From positions 156,507 through 220,506 of the forward strand of contig NZ_PDOG01000001.1 of assembly GCF_003202205.1 (NCBI RefSeq): DNA of 64,000 nt, in the 5' to 3' direction. Shown piece after piece: positions 15,325-24,359 of the stretch; position 1 is the stretch's first letter; each line of letters begins with the position of its first letter. Both the position numbers and the translations under genes were made by a program. The notes beneath the pieces are model-generated. The model was not told the DNA's origin. It saw only the letters and a program-made list of their open reading frames with translations, and searched no databases. The stretch comes from Halomonas sp. LBP4. Its GTDB lineage: Bacteria > Pseudomonadota > Gammaproteobacteria > Pseudomonadales > Halomonadaceae.

Positions 15325-17322
15325 ATGCCCCCCACCCTGAGCCAACGCCAGCATATCGACACCATCCTCCAGGCCCTGGCCAGCCCTAGCGCCGAGGGAG
15401 AGGCGGCGATGATCGAGCGCTCCTGGCGGCGCTGCATCGACCGCTACGGCCTCGACCCGGCGCGCCCGACCCCCGCGCGCTACGTGCCCGGGGCCACCCT
15501 GCGCGAGCACCAGGACCAGGCCGATGCACTGCTCCAGGTGGCCCGGGCCGGGGTCGAGCAGCTCTACCGCCAGGTCGCCTCGCTGGGCTATGTGGTGCTG
15601 CTAACCGACGCCCGGGGCATCGCCGTGCAGTTCCTTGGCGCCAAGTGCGACCAGCGCGAGCACCAGCGCACCGGCCTCTACCTGGGCGCCGACTGGAGCG
15701 AATCCCGTGCCGGCACCTGCGCGGTGGGCACCTGCATCCACGAGCGCAGCGCCCTCACCTGCCACCACAGCGACCACTTCAGCGCCCACCATATCCAGCT
15801 GACCTGTACCGCGGCGCCGGTCTTCGACCCCCACGGCCAGCTGCTGGCGGTGCTCGACATCTCCGCCTACCACTCGCCGGAGTCCAAGCACTCCCAGACC
15901 TTCGCCCTGCAACTGGTCAAGTACACCGCCAAGATGATCGAGGATGCCTACTTCCTGCAGCGCTACGCTGACCATCCCATCGTCTGCCTGGACCGCTCGC
16001 GGGAGTTCGTGCAGATCAACCGCCGCTACCTGCTGGCCATGGAGCCGGACGGCAGCCTGGTGGCGGCCAACACCGCCGGGCGCAAGCTGCTGCGCCACCA
16101 CGAGCTCCCGCTGCCGGAGGCCGGCGAGGCACGCCCCTTCCGGGCCTGGCACATCCAGGACCTGCTCGACGCCGAGGTCGACGAGGTGCTGGCCATTCCC
16201 CAGCACAGCGACGACCGGGTGCGCGCCTTCCGCACCCACCGCCATCGCGAACTCCACTTCGCCACCCTGATCGAGCCACCTCGGCGGGCCAACGCAGCGC
16301 CCGGCACCGGCGCGCGGCGCGACTCGAGCCTGGCACCCCTGGAGGCCCTGGCCGACGACGACCCGGCGATGCGCGACACCCTCACCCGGGCCGCGCGACT
16401 GCGCAACGAGCCGATCAACATCCTGGTGATCGGCGAGACCGGTACCGGCAAGGAACGCATGGCCCGCGCGCTGCACGAGTCGAGCCGACGCCGCGACAAG
16501 CCCTTCGTGGCCATCAACTGCGCGGCGATGCCCGAATCGCTGATCGAGAGCGAGCTGTTCGGCCATGAGCCGGGGAGTTTCACCGGCGCCCGCAGCAAGG
16601 GCATGAAGGGGCTGATCGCCCAGGCCGACGGCGGCACCCTCTTCCTCGACGAGATCGGCGATATGCCGCTGCAGCTGCAGACCCGGCTGCTGCGGGTACT
16701 CGCCGAGCAGGAGGTGCTGCCGATCGGCGCCAGCCGCCCCATCAAGGTCGACCTGCGGGTGGTGGCCGCCACCCACCGCGACCTGCGTGGGCTGATCGGT
16801 GAGGGGCGTTTTCGCGAGGACCTGTTCTACCGCCTCAACGGCGCCAGCCTGCGCCTGCCGCCGCTGCGCGAGCGGGCCGACAAGGGTTACCTTATCCGCC
16901 GCATCTTCGACGAGCTCAACCAGCAGCGCGACGCCCGGGTGCGCCTGCGCGGCGATGCCATGAGCGCCCTGCTCGCCTACCCCTGGCCCGGCAACATCCG
17001 CGAACTGCACAACGCCCTGCACTACGCCCTGGCCACCTGCGAGGGCGACGAGATCGTGGTGAACGACCTGCCCGAGGAGTGCACCCACGGCCAGCTGGCC
17101 CACCCCGGTGCCAGCCCCGGCCTGGCTGCCCAGGACACGACCGGCATGACGTCCGCGGCGGCTCGCCGAGGCCCCGAGCAGGATCTGCTCCATCGCTCGC
17201 TGTGTCGTCACCAGTGGAACATCAGTGCCGTGGCCCGCGAACTCGGGCTGTCGCGACCCACCATCTACCGGCGCATGAAGCGCATGGGCATCGTGCCGCC
17301 CAACCAGCAGCCACCGCAATGA
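15325..17322 (+). CDS. acoR: Sigma-54-dependent acetoin catabolism activator AcoR
   Basis: The 665-residue protein has an N-terminal GAF-type sensor region (about 60-210, with TGLYLGADWSESRAGTCAVG), a middle linker, a sigma-54 AAA+ domain (about 340-570) and a C-terminal Fis-type helix-turn-helix (RELGLSRPTIYRRMKRMGI). Walker A is GETGTGKE and the Walker B region GGTLFLDEIGD is present. The sigma-54 contact loop reads GSFTGA (417-422) rather than the usual GAFTGA. It is divergent from the GMC/aco operon and should activate it when acetoin or a related ligand is sensed. Start at 15325 (MPPTLSQRQH) is preferred to a longer basic frame. Confidence 0.9.
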   Translation: MPPTLSQRQHIDTILQALASPSAEGEAAMIERSWRRCIDRYGLDPARPTPARYVPGATLREHQDQADALLQVARAGVEQLYRQVASLGYVVLLTDARGIAVQFLGAKCDQREHQRTGLYLGADWSESRAGTCAVGTCIHERSALTCHHSDHFSAHHIQLTCTAAPVFDPHGQLLAVLDISAYHSPESKHSQTFALQLVKYTAKMIEDAYFLQRYADHPIVCLDRSREFVQINRRYLLAMEPDGSLVAANTAGRKLLRHHELPLPEAGEARPFRAWHIQDLLDAEVDEVLAIPQHSDDRVRAFRTHRHRELHFATLIEPPRRANAAPGTGARRDSSLAPLEALADDDPAMRDTLTRAARLRNEPINILVIGETGTGKERMARALHESSRRRDKPFVAINCAAMPESLIESELFGHEPGSFTGARSKGMKGLIAQADGGTLFLDEIGDMPLQLQTRLLRVLAEQEVLPIGASRPIKVDLRVVAATHRDLRGLIGEGRFREDLFYRLNGASLRLPPLRERADKGYLIRRIFDELNQQRDARVRLRGDAMSALLAYPWPGNIRELHNALHYALATCEGDEIVVNDLPEECTHGQLAHPGASPGLAAQDTTGMTSAAARRGPEQDLLHRSLCRHQWNISAVARELGLSRPTIYRRMKRMGIVPPNQQPPQ

Positions 17323-17350
17323 GACCGCCCGGGGAGAGCCCCGGGCGGTC
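17323..17350. terminator. Strong hairpin downstream of acoR
   Basis: A perfect 12-bp stem, GACCGCCCGGGG (17323-17334) with CCCCGGGCGGTC (17339-17350) around AGAG, starts at the stop codon of acoR and lies between convergent genes. It lacks a T-run but probably blocks both transcripts. Confidence 0.6.
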
Positions 17351-17375
17351 GAGAGGCCGGGCTGGCCAGGACGCC

Positions 17376-17753
17376 TCAGACGTGCATGATCTCCCCCTTC
17401 AGCGAGTAGGCGATGCCGAGCACCTCCTGACGCGTCTGGGGATCGATGCCATGGCGGTCGAGGACGCCCAGGATATCGTCGATGGCGGCCATGTACTCCG
17501 CCTCGTTGATATTCATGCCGCGATGCGCCTCGGGCATGCTGCGTCCCCGGTACTCCACGGGGCCGCCGCTCCCGGCGGCGAGGAAGTCTCGCAGGTGGTC
17601 CTTGACCACCTTCAGGTGATCGGGGTCCTCGCGATAGGGCAGGAAGCGCGCCCGGATCCGCGGGTTCTGCATATGGGACTCGACGATGTCGTCGACCAGC
17701 GAGGCGATGCCCCGCTCTCCGCCCAGGCGTTCGTAGAGGTTGGTACTTGTCAT
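17376..17753 (-). CDS. Group I truncated hemoglobin
   Basis: The 125-residue protein has the two-on-two globin pattern: YERLGGERGIASLVDDIVE (A/B helices), a FLPYREDPDHLKVVKDHLRD stretch (E helix region), and PEAHRGMNINEAEY with the proximal heme-ligating His of the F helix. Such proteins bind oxygen or nitric oxide in the cytoplasm and are often used for NO detoxification. ATG at 17753 follows GGAGG. It stands alone between convergent acoR and the TetR gene. Confidence 0.88.
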   Translation of the reverse strand: MTSTNLYERLGGERGIASLVDDIVESHMQNPRIRARFLPYREDPDHLKVVKDHLRDFLAAGSGGPVEYRGRSMPEAHRGMNINEAEYMAAIDDILGVLDRHGIDPQTRQEVLGIAYSLKGEIMHV

Positions 17754-17882
17754 TTGACACCTCCCGAGTCGGCCGGATAGCCGACCCTCACCACTGGTGG
17801 TGGACGGCCTCAAGCCGTCCGGAACAGACCAGTCGGTACAAGCGTCGCCCGACGACTACCCGCTCGCGGCCCCCCGCAAGGC

Positions 17883-18458
17883 TCACTTCGTGGCGGCCGA
17901 GAAGTAGAAGTCGAGCATGGCCCCGAGTGGGCCTGGGTCGCGGCGCAACCGGCTACGCAAGGCCGCGCCCTCCCAGCAGTCCACCAGCAGGTCCGCCATC
18001 TGGCGAGGATCGCTGTCCGGCGGCAGGTCACCCTGCTGGCGTGCCTCCTCCAGGCAGTCGGCGACCCGCTCGGCGATACCGGCGAAGCAGGTCTCGATCT
18101 TGCGCCGGAACGTCTCGCTGATCCCCGACAGCTCCTGGCCGACCCCGCCGAGCAGGCAGCCCAGGTAGCCTTCCTGGCGGTACTTCTCCTGCGACAGCTC
18201 GAAGAACCTTCGCACCCGCTCCAGGGGCGGCAGACTGGCGTTGCCCAGGCTCAGGTCCAGCCCGAGGTGGACCTCCTCCATGTAGCGGTCGATGACCTGC
18301 AGGGCGAAGTCCTCCTTGCTGCGAAAGTGATGATAGAAGGACCCCTTCGGCGTCCCCGTCGCCTCCAGCAGCGCCTGAATTCCCAGGTCGTTGTAACCGT
18401 GCTCCAGCAGCATGGCGAGTCCCGCCTCGAGCAAGCGCTCCTTCGTCATATGCGTCAT
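17883..18458 (-). CDS. TetR/AcrR-family transcriptional repressor
   Basis: The 191-residue protein has a TetR N-terminal DNA-binding domain (KERLLEAGLAMLLEHGYNDL, then the recognition helix region GTPKGSFYHHFRSKEDFALQ) and a C-terminal ligand domain of the TetR_C type with three cysteines (GCLL, TCF, DCLE). The start at 18458 has AAGGA upstream. A palindrome AGACCG-AC-CGGTCT 14 bp upstream of the start is a likely self-operator and resembles the TAGACC..GGTCTA sites of NemR-like repressors of electrophile responses. No target gene adjoins it in the same direction except the truncated hemoglobin 130 bp downstream. Confidence 0.88.
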   Translation of the reverse strand: MTHMTKERLLEAGLAMLLEHGYNDLGIQALLEATGTPKGSFYHHFRSKEDFALQVIDRYMEEVHLGLDLSLGNASLPPLERVRRFFELSQEKYRQEGYLGCLLGGVGQELSGISETFRRKIETCFAGIAERVADCLEEARQQGDLPPDSDPRQMADLLVDCWEGAALRSRLRRDPGPLGAMLDFYFSAATK

Positions 18459-18471
18459 ACACCATCCTTTC

Positions 18472-18485
18472 AGACCGACCGGTCT
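18472..18485. promoter_or_regulatory. Palindromic TetR-type operator
   Basis: AGACCG and CGGTCT form a perfect inverted repeat separated by AC, immediately upstream of the TetR gene's ribosome site. Autoregulation is the expected use. Confidence 0.65.
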
Positions 18486-18530
18486 AATCTGCAGTATCGC
18501 CCACAGGCGCAAGGCGTCAAGTCGCCCACC

Positions 18531-19418
18531 TCAGGCGTTATAGACCACCTTCCCCTGCTCGCCGAGGTCATAGCCGCCGAGCGCCTCGGCCCGCTCGGTG
18601 AAGCGCGGCTCCCGGGCGAAGGCCAGCAGGCGCTGCACCGGCGACTCGAAATAGTCGCGCCGCCGCAGCAGGAGGTCGAAGGGCTCCCAATGCAGTGGCA
18701 GGAAGTCGACACCCTGGCGGCGCGCCGCCGCCTCGATCCCGAGCCCCACGTCCGCCTCTCCCTGGCGGATCGCCAGGGCCAGGTCGTCCTCGCTCAGCGC
18801 CAGATGGGGGGCGAAGGTCAGCGCCTCGAGGTCCAACCCCTGCCGGGTCAACAGGTGGCGCAGCAGCCGCTGCGCCCCGGCATCCGGCTGACGGCGCGCC
18901 ACCACCAGCCCCGGCCGGTCGAGATCGGCCAGGCCGGTGAGCCCTCGGGGGTTGCCCGGCGCGAGCAGCAGCCCCTGGCAGCGCCGCACCCAACGCATCC
19001 CTACCAGGTCACGCATGCCGCCCAGGCCGAGACGCAGCGGGGCATTGTAGTCACCGCTCTCGGGGTCGATCAGGTGCACCGCGGCGAGCATCGCCTCGCC
19101 CTGTGCCAGGCGACGCACCCCATCGCCGCTGCCGTGACAGAGCAGCGCCAGGTCGCAGTCGCTCTCGCGCACCGCCCACTCCAGCAGCGGATCCTGGCTA
19201 CCGGCCAGCACCGGCGGCGCCGGTCGTCGACTGGCCTGGTCTCCCTCCAGGTGGTGCATCAACCAGAGATCGAGGCTATGGCGCGGGAAGAGCAGCTTGC
19301 CGGTGACCCGGGTGCAGGGAATCACCCCCTGGGCGACCAGATCGTAGACCTTGCGCTCCTTGAGCCGCAGGTAGTCGGCTGCCTCGGCGGTCGTGAGGTA
19401 GGTGTAGGGCGTCGCCAT
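18531..19418 (-). CDS. One-component regulator: excisionase-like HTH plus periplasmic-binding-like domain
   Basis: The 295-residue protein begins with a MerR/excisionase-type helix-turn-helix (YLTTAEAADYLRLKERKVYD) and continues with a substrate-binding-protein-like domain (about 85-290) of the PBP-like kind found in molybdate and tungstate regulators. It is divergent from the tungstate-type ABC operon, so it probably represses or activates that operon when it binds tungstate or molybdate in the cytoplasm. The shared intergenic region contains nested TGCAT/ATGCA repeats. It has no signal peptide, in keeping with a cytoplasmic regulator. Confidence 0.8.
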   Translation of the reverse strand: MATPYTYLTTAEAADYLRLKERKVYDLVAQGVIPCTRVTGKLLFPRHSLDLWLMHHLEGDQASRRPAPPVLAGSQDPLLEWAVRESDCDLALLCHGSGDGVRRLAQGEAMLAAVHLIDPESGDYNAPLRLGLGGMRDLVGMRWVRRCQGLLLAPGNPRGLTGLADLDRPGLVVARRQPDAGAQRLLRHLLTRQGLDLEALTFAPHLALSEDDLALAIRQGEADVGLGIEAAARRQGVDFLPLHWEPFDLLLRRRDYFESPVQRLLAFAREPRFTERAEALGGYDLGEQGKVVYNA

Positions 19419-19441
19419 CGGATCGTCTCTCGTCGTTTCAC

Positions 19442-19503
19442 TGCATCATCCTGCATGAATTTCAGCATAGGATGCACCGGCGTCTTGTAATGCAGATGAT
19501 GCA
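19442..19503. promoter_or_regulatory. Inverted repeats between the regulator and tupBCA
   Basis: TGCATCAT (19442-19449) and ATGATGCA (19496-19503) are exact inverted copies, and CATCCT/AGGATG repeats lie inside. They cover the divergent promoter region, where a dimeric regulator bound at both repeats could loop or occlude both promoters. Confidence 0.5.
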
Positions 19504-19524
19504 AGGAAGTCACGAGGGAGTACC

Positions 19525-20229
19525 ATGCCGACCGCCGACAACGCCTTCGCCACCGCCCTGCGCCTGGTGCTGAACCTCGACCCGGCGCTGCGGGAGATCG
19601 TCGCCCTGTCGCTGCAGATCTCGCTGTCGGCGGTGGCCCTCGCCGCGCTCGTCGCCCTGCCACTGGGCGCGGCCCTGGCGCTGTGGCGTTTCCCCGGTCG
19701 CGGTGCCGTGATCGTGGTACTCAATGCCCTGATGGGACTGCCGCCGGTGGTGGCGGGGCTCACGGTCTACCTGCTGCTCTCTCGCGCCGGCCCGCTGGGG
19801 CAGTTCGGCCTGCTCTTCACGCCCAGCGCCATGGTGGTCGCCCAGGTCCTGCTGATCCTGCCGATCATCGCCGCCCTGACCCGCCAGCAGGTGGAGGAGC
19901 TGCACGCCGAGTACCGCGAGCAGCTGCAGTCGCTCGGGCTGTCACGGCTGCGCCGGATCCCCACCCTGCTGTGGGATGCCCGCTTCGGCCTGATGACGGT
20001 GATACTGGCCGGCTTCGGTCGCGCCAGTGCCGAGGTGGGCGCGGTGATGATCGTGGGCGGCAACATCGACGGCGTCACCCGGGTAATGACCACGGCGATC
20101 GTGCTGGAAACCAGCAAGGGCAACCTGCCGCTGGCCCTGGGGCTCGGCCTGGTGCTGCTCGCTCTGGTCACCCTGATCAACGGCGCCGCCTATGTGGTGG
20201 GCGAGACGGCCAGGAGGCGACTGGGATGA
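19525..20229 (+). CDS. tupB: Tungstate-type ABC transporter permease
   Basis: The 234-residue inner-membrane protein has about five to six hydrophobic segments and the permease coupling motif EEYREQLQSLGLSRLRRIPT-like loop (EYREQLQSLGLSRLRRIPTL). The block FGRASAEVGAVMIVGGNIDG is typical of TupB and molybdate/tungstate permeases. It overlaps tupC by four bases (ATGA). With TupC and TupA it imports tungstate or molybdate oxyanions. ATG at 19525. Confidence 0.88.
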   Translation: MPTADNAFATALRLVLNLDPALREIVALSLQISLSAVALAALVALPLGAALALWRFPGRGAVIVVLNALMGLPPVVAGLTVYLLLSRAGPLGQFGLLFTPSAMVVAQVLLILPIIAALTRQQVEELHAEYREQLQSLGLSRLRRIPTLLWDARFGLMTVILAGFGRASAEVGAVMIVGGNIDGVTRVMTTAIVLETSKGNLPLALGLGLVLLALVTLINGAAYVVGETARRRLG

Positions 20230-20954
20230 CCCACGTGGCCCACCAGTTGCCCGAGGTGGCGATTCCCGCCCTGCGCTTCGAGGGTGCGAGCATGGTCCAC
20301 CGCGGCCAGACGCTGCTCCAGCCGCTGACCCTCACCCTCGACGGCTGCCGGCGCACCCTGGTGATGGGGCCCAACGGGGCCGGCAAGAGCCTGCTGATGC
20401 GCCTGGCCCACGGCCTGCTGCTCCCCAGCACCGGACGGGTGTACTGGGGGGGCAAGCCACCGCGCCAGGCGATGGTCTTCCAGCGCCCGGTGCTGCTCAA
20501 GCGTTCCGCCCTGGACAACCTCACCTACGCCCTGGCCGTCAGTGGCACACCTTGGCGGGCACGCAAGCCGCTGGCCCGCGAGGCACTGGTGCGTTTCGGC
20601 CTGGGGCTCCTGGAAAGACGCCCGGCGCGGGTCCTCTCCGGCGGCGAGCAGCAACGCCTGGCCCTGGCCCGCGCCTGGCTGCTCGCACCGGAGGTGCTGT
20701 TCCTCGACGAACCCACCGCCGCCCTGGACCCGGCCTCGATGCGCGCCGTGGAAGCGGCAGTCCTCGACTTCCATGCCCGGGGCACGCGCATCCTGATGAC
20801 CACCCACGACCTGAACCAGGCGAAACGGCTGGCGGACGACGTCGTGCTGCTCCACGAGGGGCGCCTGATCGAACACAGCGACGCCGAGCGCTTCTTCACC
20901 ACACCGGCCTCACCGACCACCCGCGCCTTCATCGACGGCGACCTGGTCTGGTAG
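20226..20954 (+). CDS. tupC: Tungstate-type ABC transporter ATP-binding protein
   Basis: The 242-residue ATPase has Walker A GPNGAGKS (about residue 53), Q-loop MVFQRPVLLKRSALDNL, signature LSGGEQQRLALARAWLL, Walker B VLFLDEPTAALDP and the switch His in TTHDLNQAKRLADDVV. Length and motif spacing are normal for single-domain importer ATPases. It starts inside the stop codon of tupB and is followed 30 bp later by the binding protein gene. Confidence 0.9.
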   Translation: MTHVAHQLPEVAIPALRFEGASMVHRGQTLLQPLTLTLDGCRRTLVMGPNGAGKSLLMRLAHGLLLPSTGRVYWGGKPPRQAMVFQRPVLLKRSALDNLTYALAVSGTPWRARKPLAREALVRFGLGLLERRPARVLSGGEQQRLALARAWLLAPEVLFLDEPTAALDPASMRAVEAAVLDFHARGTRILMTTHDLNQAKRLADDVVLLHEGRLIEHSDAERFFTTPASPTTRAFIDGDLVW

Positions 20955-20984
20955 CTCGGATGACAACCACAGAAGGAAGACAAG

Positions 20985-21797
20985 ATGCCGAAAGCCGGAC
21001 TCATCCTCGCCGCACTCGGCCTGATGGGGCTGTCGCTTAACGCCACCGCCCAGAGCGTCGGCCATATCACCCTGGCCTCCACCACCTCCACCGAGAACTC
21101 GGGGCTCTTCGATGCCATCATCCCTGCGTTCACCGAGGCCACCGGCATCGAGGTAAGGGTCGTGGCGGTCGGCACCGGCCAGGCCTTCGAGATCGCCCGC
21201 CGCGGCGACGCCGATGCCCTGCTGGTGCACGACACCCGGGGCGAGGAGCAATTCGTCGCCGACGGCTGGGCCAGCGAGCGCGCCGACGTGATGGTCAACG
21301 ACTTCGTTGTCGTCGGCCCGGACGACGACCCGGCCGGCATCCGCGAAGCCGCCGATGTGACCGAAGCCTTCGCCCGTATCGCCGAGGCCCAGGCATCTTT
21401 CGCCTCGCGGGGGGACGACAGTGGCACCCACCGCGCCGAGTTGCGTCTGTGGGAGTCGGCCGGTGTCGAGCCCGATGGCGCCTGGTACCGCGAGCTGGGC
21501 AGCGGCATGGGCCCGACGCTGAACACCGCCGCCGCCATGGACGCCTACGTGATGGCCGACCGTGCCACCTGGGTCGCCTTCGACAATCGCCAGAACCTGG
21601 CGCTGCTGTTCGAGGGCGACGAGGCACTGTTCAACCAGTACGGCAGCCTGCTGCTCGACCCTGGGCGCCACCCGCACCTCAAGCACGACCTCGCCGAACG
21701 GTGGCACCGCTGGCTGCTCTCCGAGGAGGGCCAGCGGGCCATCGCCGGCTTCGAGGTGAAGGGTCAGCAGCTCTTCTTCCCCAACGCCTCGCGGTAA
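20985..21797 (+). CDS. tupA: Tungstate-type periplasmic binding protein
   Basis: The 270-residue protein starts with a cleavable signal (LILAALGLMGLSLNATAQS) and then the family signature ITLASTTSTENSGLFDAIIP, whose Thr/Ser residues bind the oxyanion. Other TupA blocks are AVGTGQAFEIARRGDADALL and FASRGDDSGTHRAELRLWES. It captures tungstate (or molybdate) in the periplasm for TupBC. Binding-protein genes are more often first in such operons; here it is last, which does not affect function. Confidence 0.9.
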   Translation: MPKAGLILAALGLMGLSLNATAQSVGHITLASTTSTENSGLFDAIIPAFTEATGIEVRVVAVGTGQAFEIARRGDADALLVHDTRGEEQFVADGWASERADVMVNDFVVVGPDDDPAGIREAADVTEAFARIAEAQASFASRGDDSGTHRAELRLWESAGVEPDGAWYRELGSGMGPTLNTAAAMDAYVMADRATWVAFDNRQNLALLFEGDEALFNQYGSLLLDPGRHPHLKHDLAERWHRWLLSEEGQRAIAGFEVKGQQLFFPNASR

Positions 21798-22047
21798 TTC
21801 TGCTCACAAACTACGTATTTTTACCTTTTTTCCTTGTGACCCACATGGACGTGGGAAATGCGAAGGCCCGTAAGCGTCCATTCAATGTATGGCCTCGATC
21901 AAGATAACCTGAATCCGTGAGCCCGAAGCCGAGATCTTCCCTGGCTCTTCCGCTGAGCAATTTTTGATCACCGGCAGCCAGGCACCACCCTGCCCGCCGG
22001 CCATTGTGGCAGCGTCAGTTCCCTGAGGATCCGACAGTATCGACCGA

Positions 22048-23300
22048 TCAGCATGGCGAGGCGCGGAGATATCGCAATCGGCGACGTAGGATGGACAGCA
22101 CCGTCATGCGCCCGACGCCCTGGCCGATATTGGGAATGATCTGCCGGGCCTTGCGAATCACCAGGGCGGCGCGATGCACGAGCTCTTGCAGCACCGTGCG
22201 CAGCCGGCGACGTTTCGCCGGATGACGCACCGGACTGAGCTCGCCGGTCATGCCGAGCTGCCCCATCAGTCTCAGGATGTTGTAAGCCAACTGAGCCAGG
22301 TGCAGGATCAGGTCATTGGTGGCGAACTTGCCCGAGGGCAGGCGTTCCAGGTCGAGATCCGTCTTGATCTCGCTGTGGAACTGTTCGTGCGTGGCATGCG
22401 CCTGGTAGCGCTGGATCACGGCCTGCGGAGTGTCGTCCAGGCTGGTCCACCAGCCCTCCAGCTCATAATCGGGTTCCAGCAGAAACAGGCCATGCGGCTG
22501 GGTGGTGCGTTCCACCAGCCGCATGACGCGCTTGGCTTCATGCTCGACGTTCCCGTGGCGGAGGGAGACCGTCTGCGTCCACAGGGCTTGGCGTTTGCCG
22601 GGGCGCAGGTCTTCCTTGGCCGCGCGGCGGGGGTTCCACTTCACGATATAGTCCAGGACGCGCCCGTCATCGGCGAAGACCTGACGCTGCTGCTCCAGAA
22701 GAGCCAGGTGAGCCTGGCTATCAAAGCCGCTATCTTCGCGCACCAGCAGCGGTGCCTGGGTCAGAGGGTAAGCACGCGGCAGCACGCGTCGAGGAAGGCG
22801 TTGCTCTCCTTCATGGTGTGCCGCTTACCAGGACGCAGCTCCAGGCCCAGGCACCAGCCCTCGTTGCCCAGGTACGCGGTGATGGGCGCCTCCACCAGCG
22901 ACAGCAGGGTCGTTGACCACTCCGCCGTGCGGGCCTGGAGGTCGTTGGCGGCCAGCTTTTCCAGCCGTTGACGCAGTGTGGCGGTGCTGGGGATCTTCTG
23001 CAGATTGAGCAGTTGCTGAAACGGCCTGTCCCGGCGGAAGTTCTCGATGGCATCGCAGTCACTCATGCCGAGACACAGCAGCCCCAGATAGGCCTTGACG
23101 ATGTCGCTGGCACGGCCCCCCTTGGGAGGTCGGGAAGCGGCCGTCGAGCCGTCGCATCCCGTCCCACATGCCACTGAACTGGCATTTGCCGACGGCTCCA
23201 CCATGCACAAAGTATTCCATGACCGGCATGTGGGAGCCATCGAGGACGAAGCACTCTTCCGCCTCGATTAAGCGGTATAGGGTCGCCCTCGCCATCGGGC
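22048..23300 (-). pseudogene. IS1380-family transposase, frameshifted
   Basis: Two minus frames join to give one transposase: 23140-22761 (SDIVKAYLGLLCLGMSDCDA, NLQKIPSTATLRQRLEKLAA, ITAYLGNEGWCLGLELRPGK) and 22785-22048 (LLVREDSGFDSQAHLALLEQ, EQFHSEIKTDLDLERLPSGK, FATNDLILHLAQLAYNILRL). A one-base shift near 22775 breaks the gene, and the N-terminus upstream of about 23130 is also out of frame. The DDE-like segments DSGFDS and HSEIKTD are those of IS1380-type transposases. The element cut into the gene for the small membrane protein next to it. Confidence 0.8.
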
Positions 23301-23525
23301 ACAGGTGCCCCGCAGGTACTGCCAGGCCGAAAGCCAGGTCATCCCCAGGTAGAGTGTCGCGGCCACAAGCAGCGTCAGGGCCCAGGCCACCGTGAGGCCG
23401 TAATAGCGCAGCAGCGGCACATAAGTGCCGACCAGCCAGACCAGATCATCCGTCCACCTGAGCGGTCCCAGCGTATCCGCCTCCCAGCGCATGCCGACCA
23501 GTACCCCCAGTCTTCGGTTGTTCAT
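23268..23525 (-). pseudogene. Membrane protein, N-terminal part truncated by the IS
   Basis: From an ATG at 23525 about 70 residues of a membrane protein remain, with hydrophobic stretches around LVWLVGTYVPLLRYYGL and VAWALTLLVAATLYLG. The frame then runs into the IS1380 sequence and stops at 23268. I do not recognise the family. Its place immediately downstream of the isoprenoid genes suggests it once belonged to that cluster. Confidence 0.4.
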
Positions 23526-23739
23526 GGCGTCTCGCGACTCTACTGTTGAGAAAACGAAAGGCTGTTGTCAGGTATGGTTTCGCTGTAATACGGCTTCTAT
23601 CAGCCAGGCGATGAGACTATCCGAGCGGTCAATATCACTATCAGTCCTTAACCTCCTGCACCGGGATTTTTTCTCTTTCTGGTTCTTTTTATCATAAGTT
23701 ACTGGCATTTCCGGTGCCATCTCGCCATCCATAGTAAGC

Positions 23740-23762
23740 ATCCCCCGGCAAAGCCGGGGGAT
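23740..23762. terminator. Hairpin terminator downstream of idi
   Basis: ATCCCCCGGC and GCCGGGGGAT pair perfectly around a loop of AAA-type bases, 12 bp past the idi stop codon. No T-run follows on the minus strand, so it is a stalling hairpin at best. Confidence 0.5.
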
Positions 23763-23774
23763 TACCTTATTTAT

Positions 23775-24359
23775 TCAGTTGATATATCTCTTTAACTCAC
23801 TTTCAAACTCGCCTCTCATCCTCTTCCACTCCATCTTGAACCAGGGTGTAAATTGCTTCTCACCTTCACTCAACTCGGTGTCGAGTCGTGTCGGACTCAC
23901 CCAGCACCAGTCGGCAACTTCCCGCCGATTGGGTCGCGGCTCCTCATCACTGAATCCCAGGTATACCCAGCAGAGCTCGTGTTCGCTGCCACGGGACCCG
24001 AACCGCTCTTGATACTGAAATTTATAGAGATAATCGAGCGTTGCTTCAATGCCGATCTCTTGCCATAGGCGACGATGCACCGCCTCATTCATGTCCTCGC
24101 CCCGCCGCGGATGGCTGCAACAACTATTGGACCAGTACAATGGCCACAATCGTTTACCGCTAGCGCGCTGCTGCAGGAGTAGCTCACCGGCACGATTGAA
24201 CACGAACAATGAGAAAGCACGGTGCAAGACGCCATTGCCTTCATGACACTGGGCTTTGCTTAAACACCCAATCTCACAATCCTCATTGTCGACGAGGATA
24301 AGCTCCTCGCTATCAAAGGAGACAATTTCGTCGCGCACTGTGTTGTCTTGTTCAGCCAA
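23775..24359 (-). CDS. idi: Isopentenyl-diphosphate delta-isomerase, type I
   Basis: The 194-residue protein interconverts IPP and DMAPP, the C5 units for terpenoids. The Nudix-like core is complete: SKAQCHEGNGVLHRAFSLFV, catalytic Cys in YWSNSCCSHPRRGE, GIEATLDYLYKFQYQERFG, and the metal/catalytic Glu in EHELCWVYLG. It starts at TTG (24359) behind GGAGGTGACCA, with the stop of the mevalonate kinase-like remnant overlapping the start, so the pair was an operon. GC content is below that of the core genes. Type I Idi is dispensable in MEP-pathway bacteria but essential with a mevalonate pathway. Confidence 0.9.
   Translation of the reverse strand: MAEQDNTVRDEIVSFDSEELILVDNEDCEIGCLSKAQCHEGNGVLHRAFSLFVFNRAGELLLQQRASGKRLWPLYWSNSCCSHPRRGEDMNEAVHRRLWQEIGIEATLDYLYKFQYQERFGSRGSEHELCWVYLGFSDEEPRPNRREVADWCWVSPTRLDTELSEGEKQFTPWFKMEWKRMRGEFESELKRYIN

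Noticed and set aside
22761..22785. Programmed frameshift in the IS1380-type transposase
   Set aside because: No slippery heptamer or stimulatory structure is apparent at the junction and the N-terminal part is also out of frame, so decay is the simpler reading.
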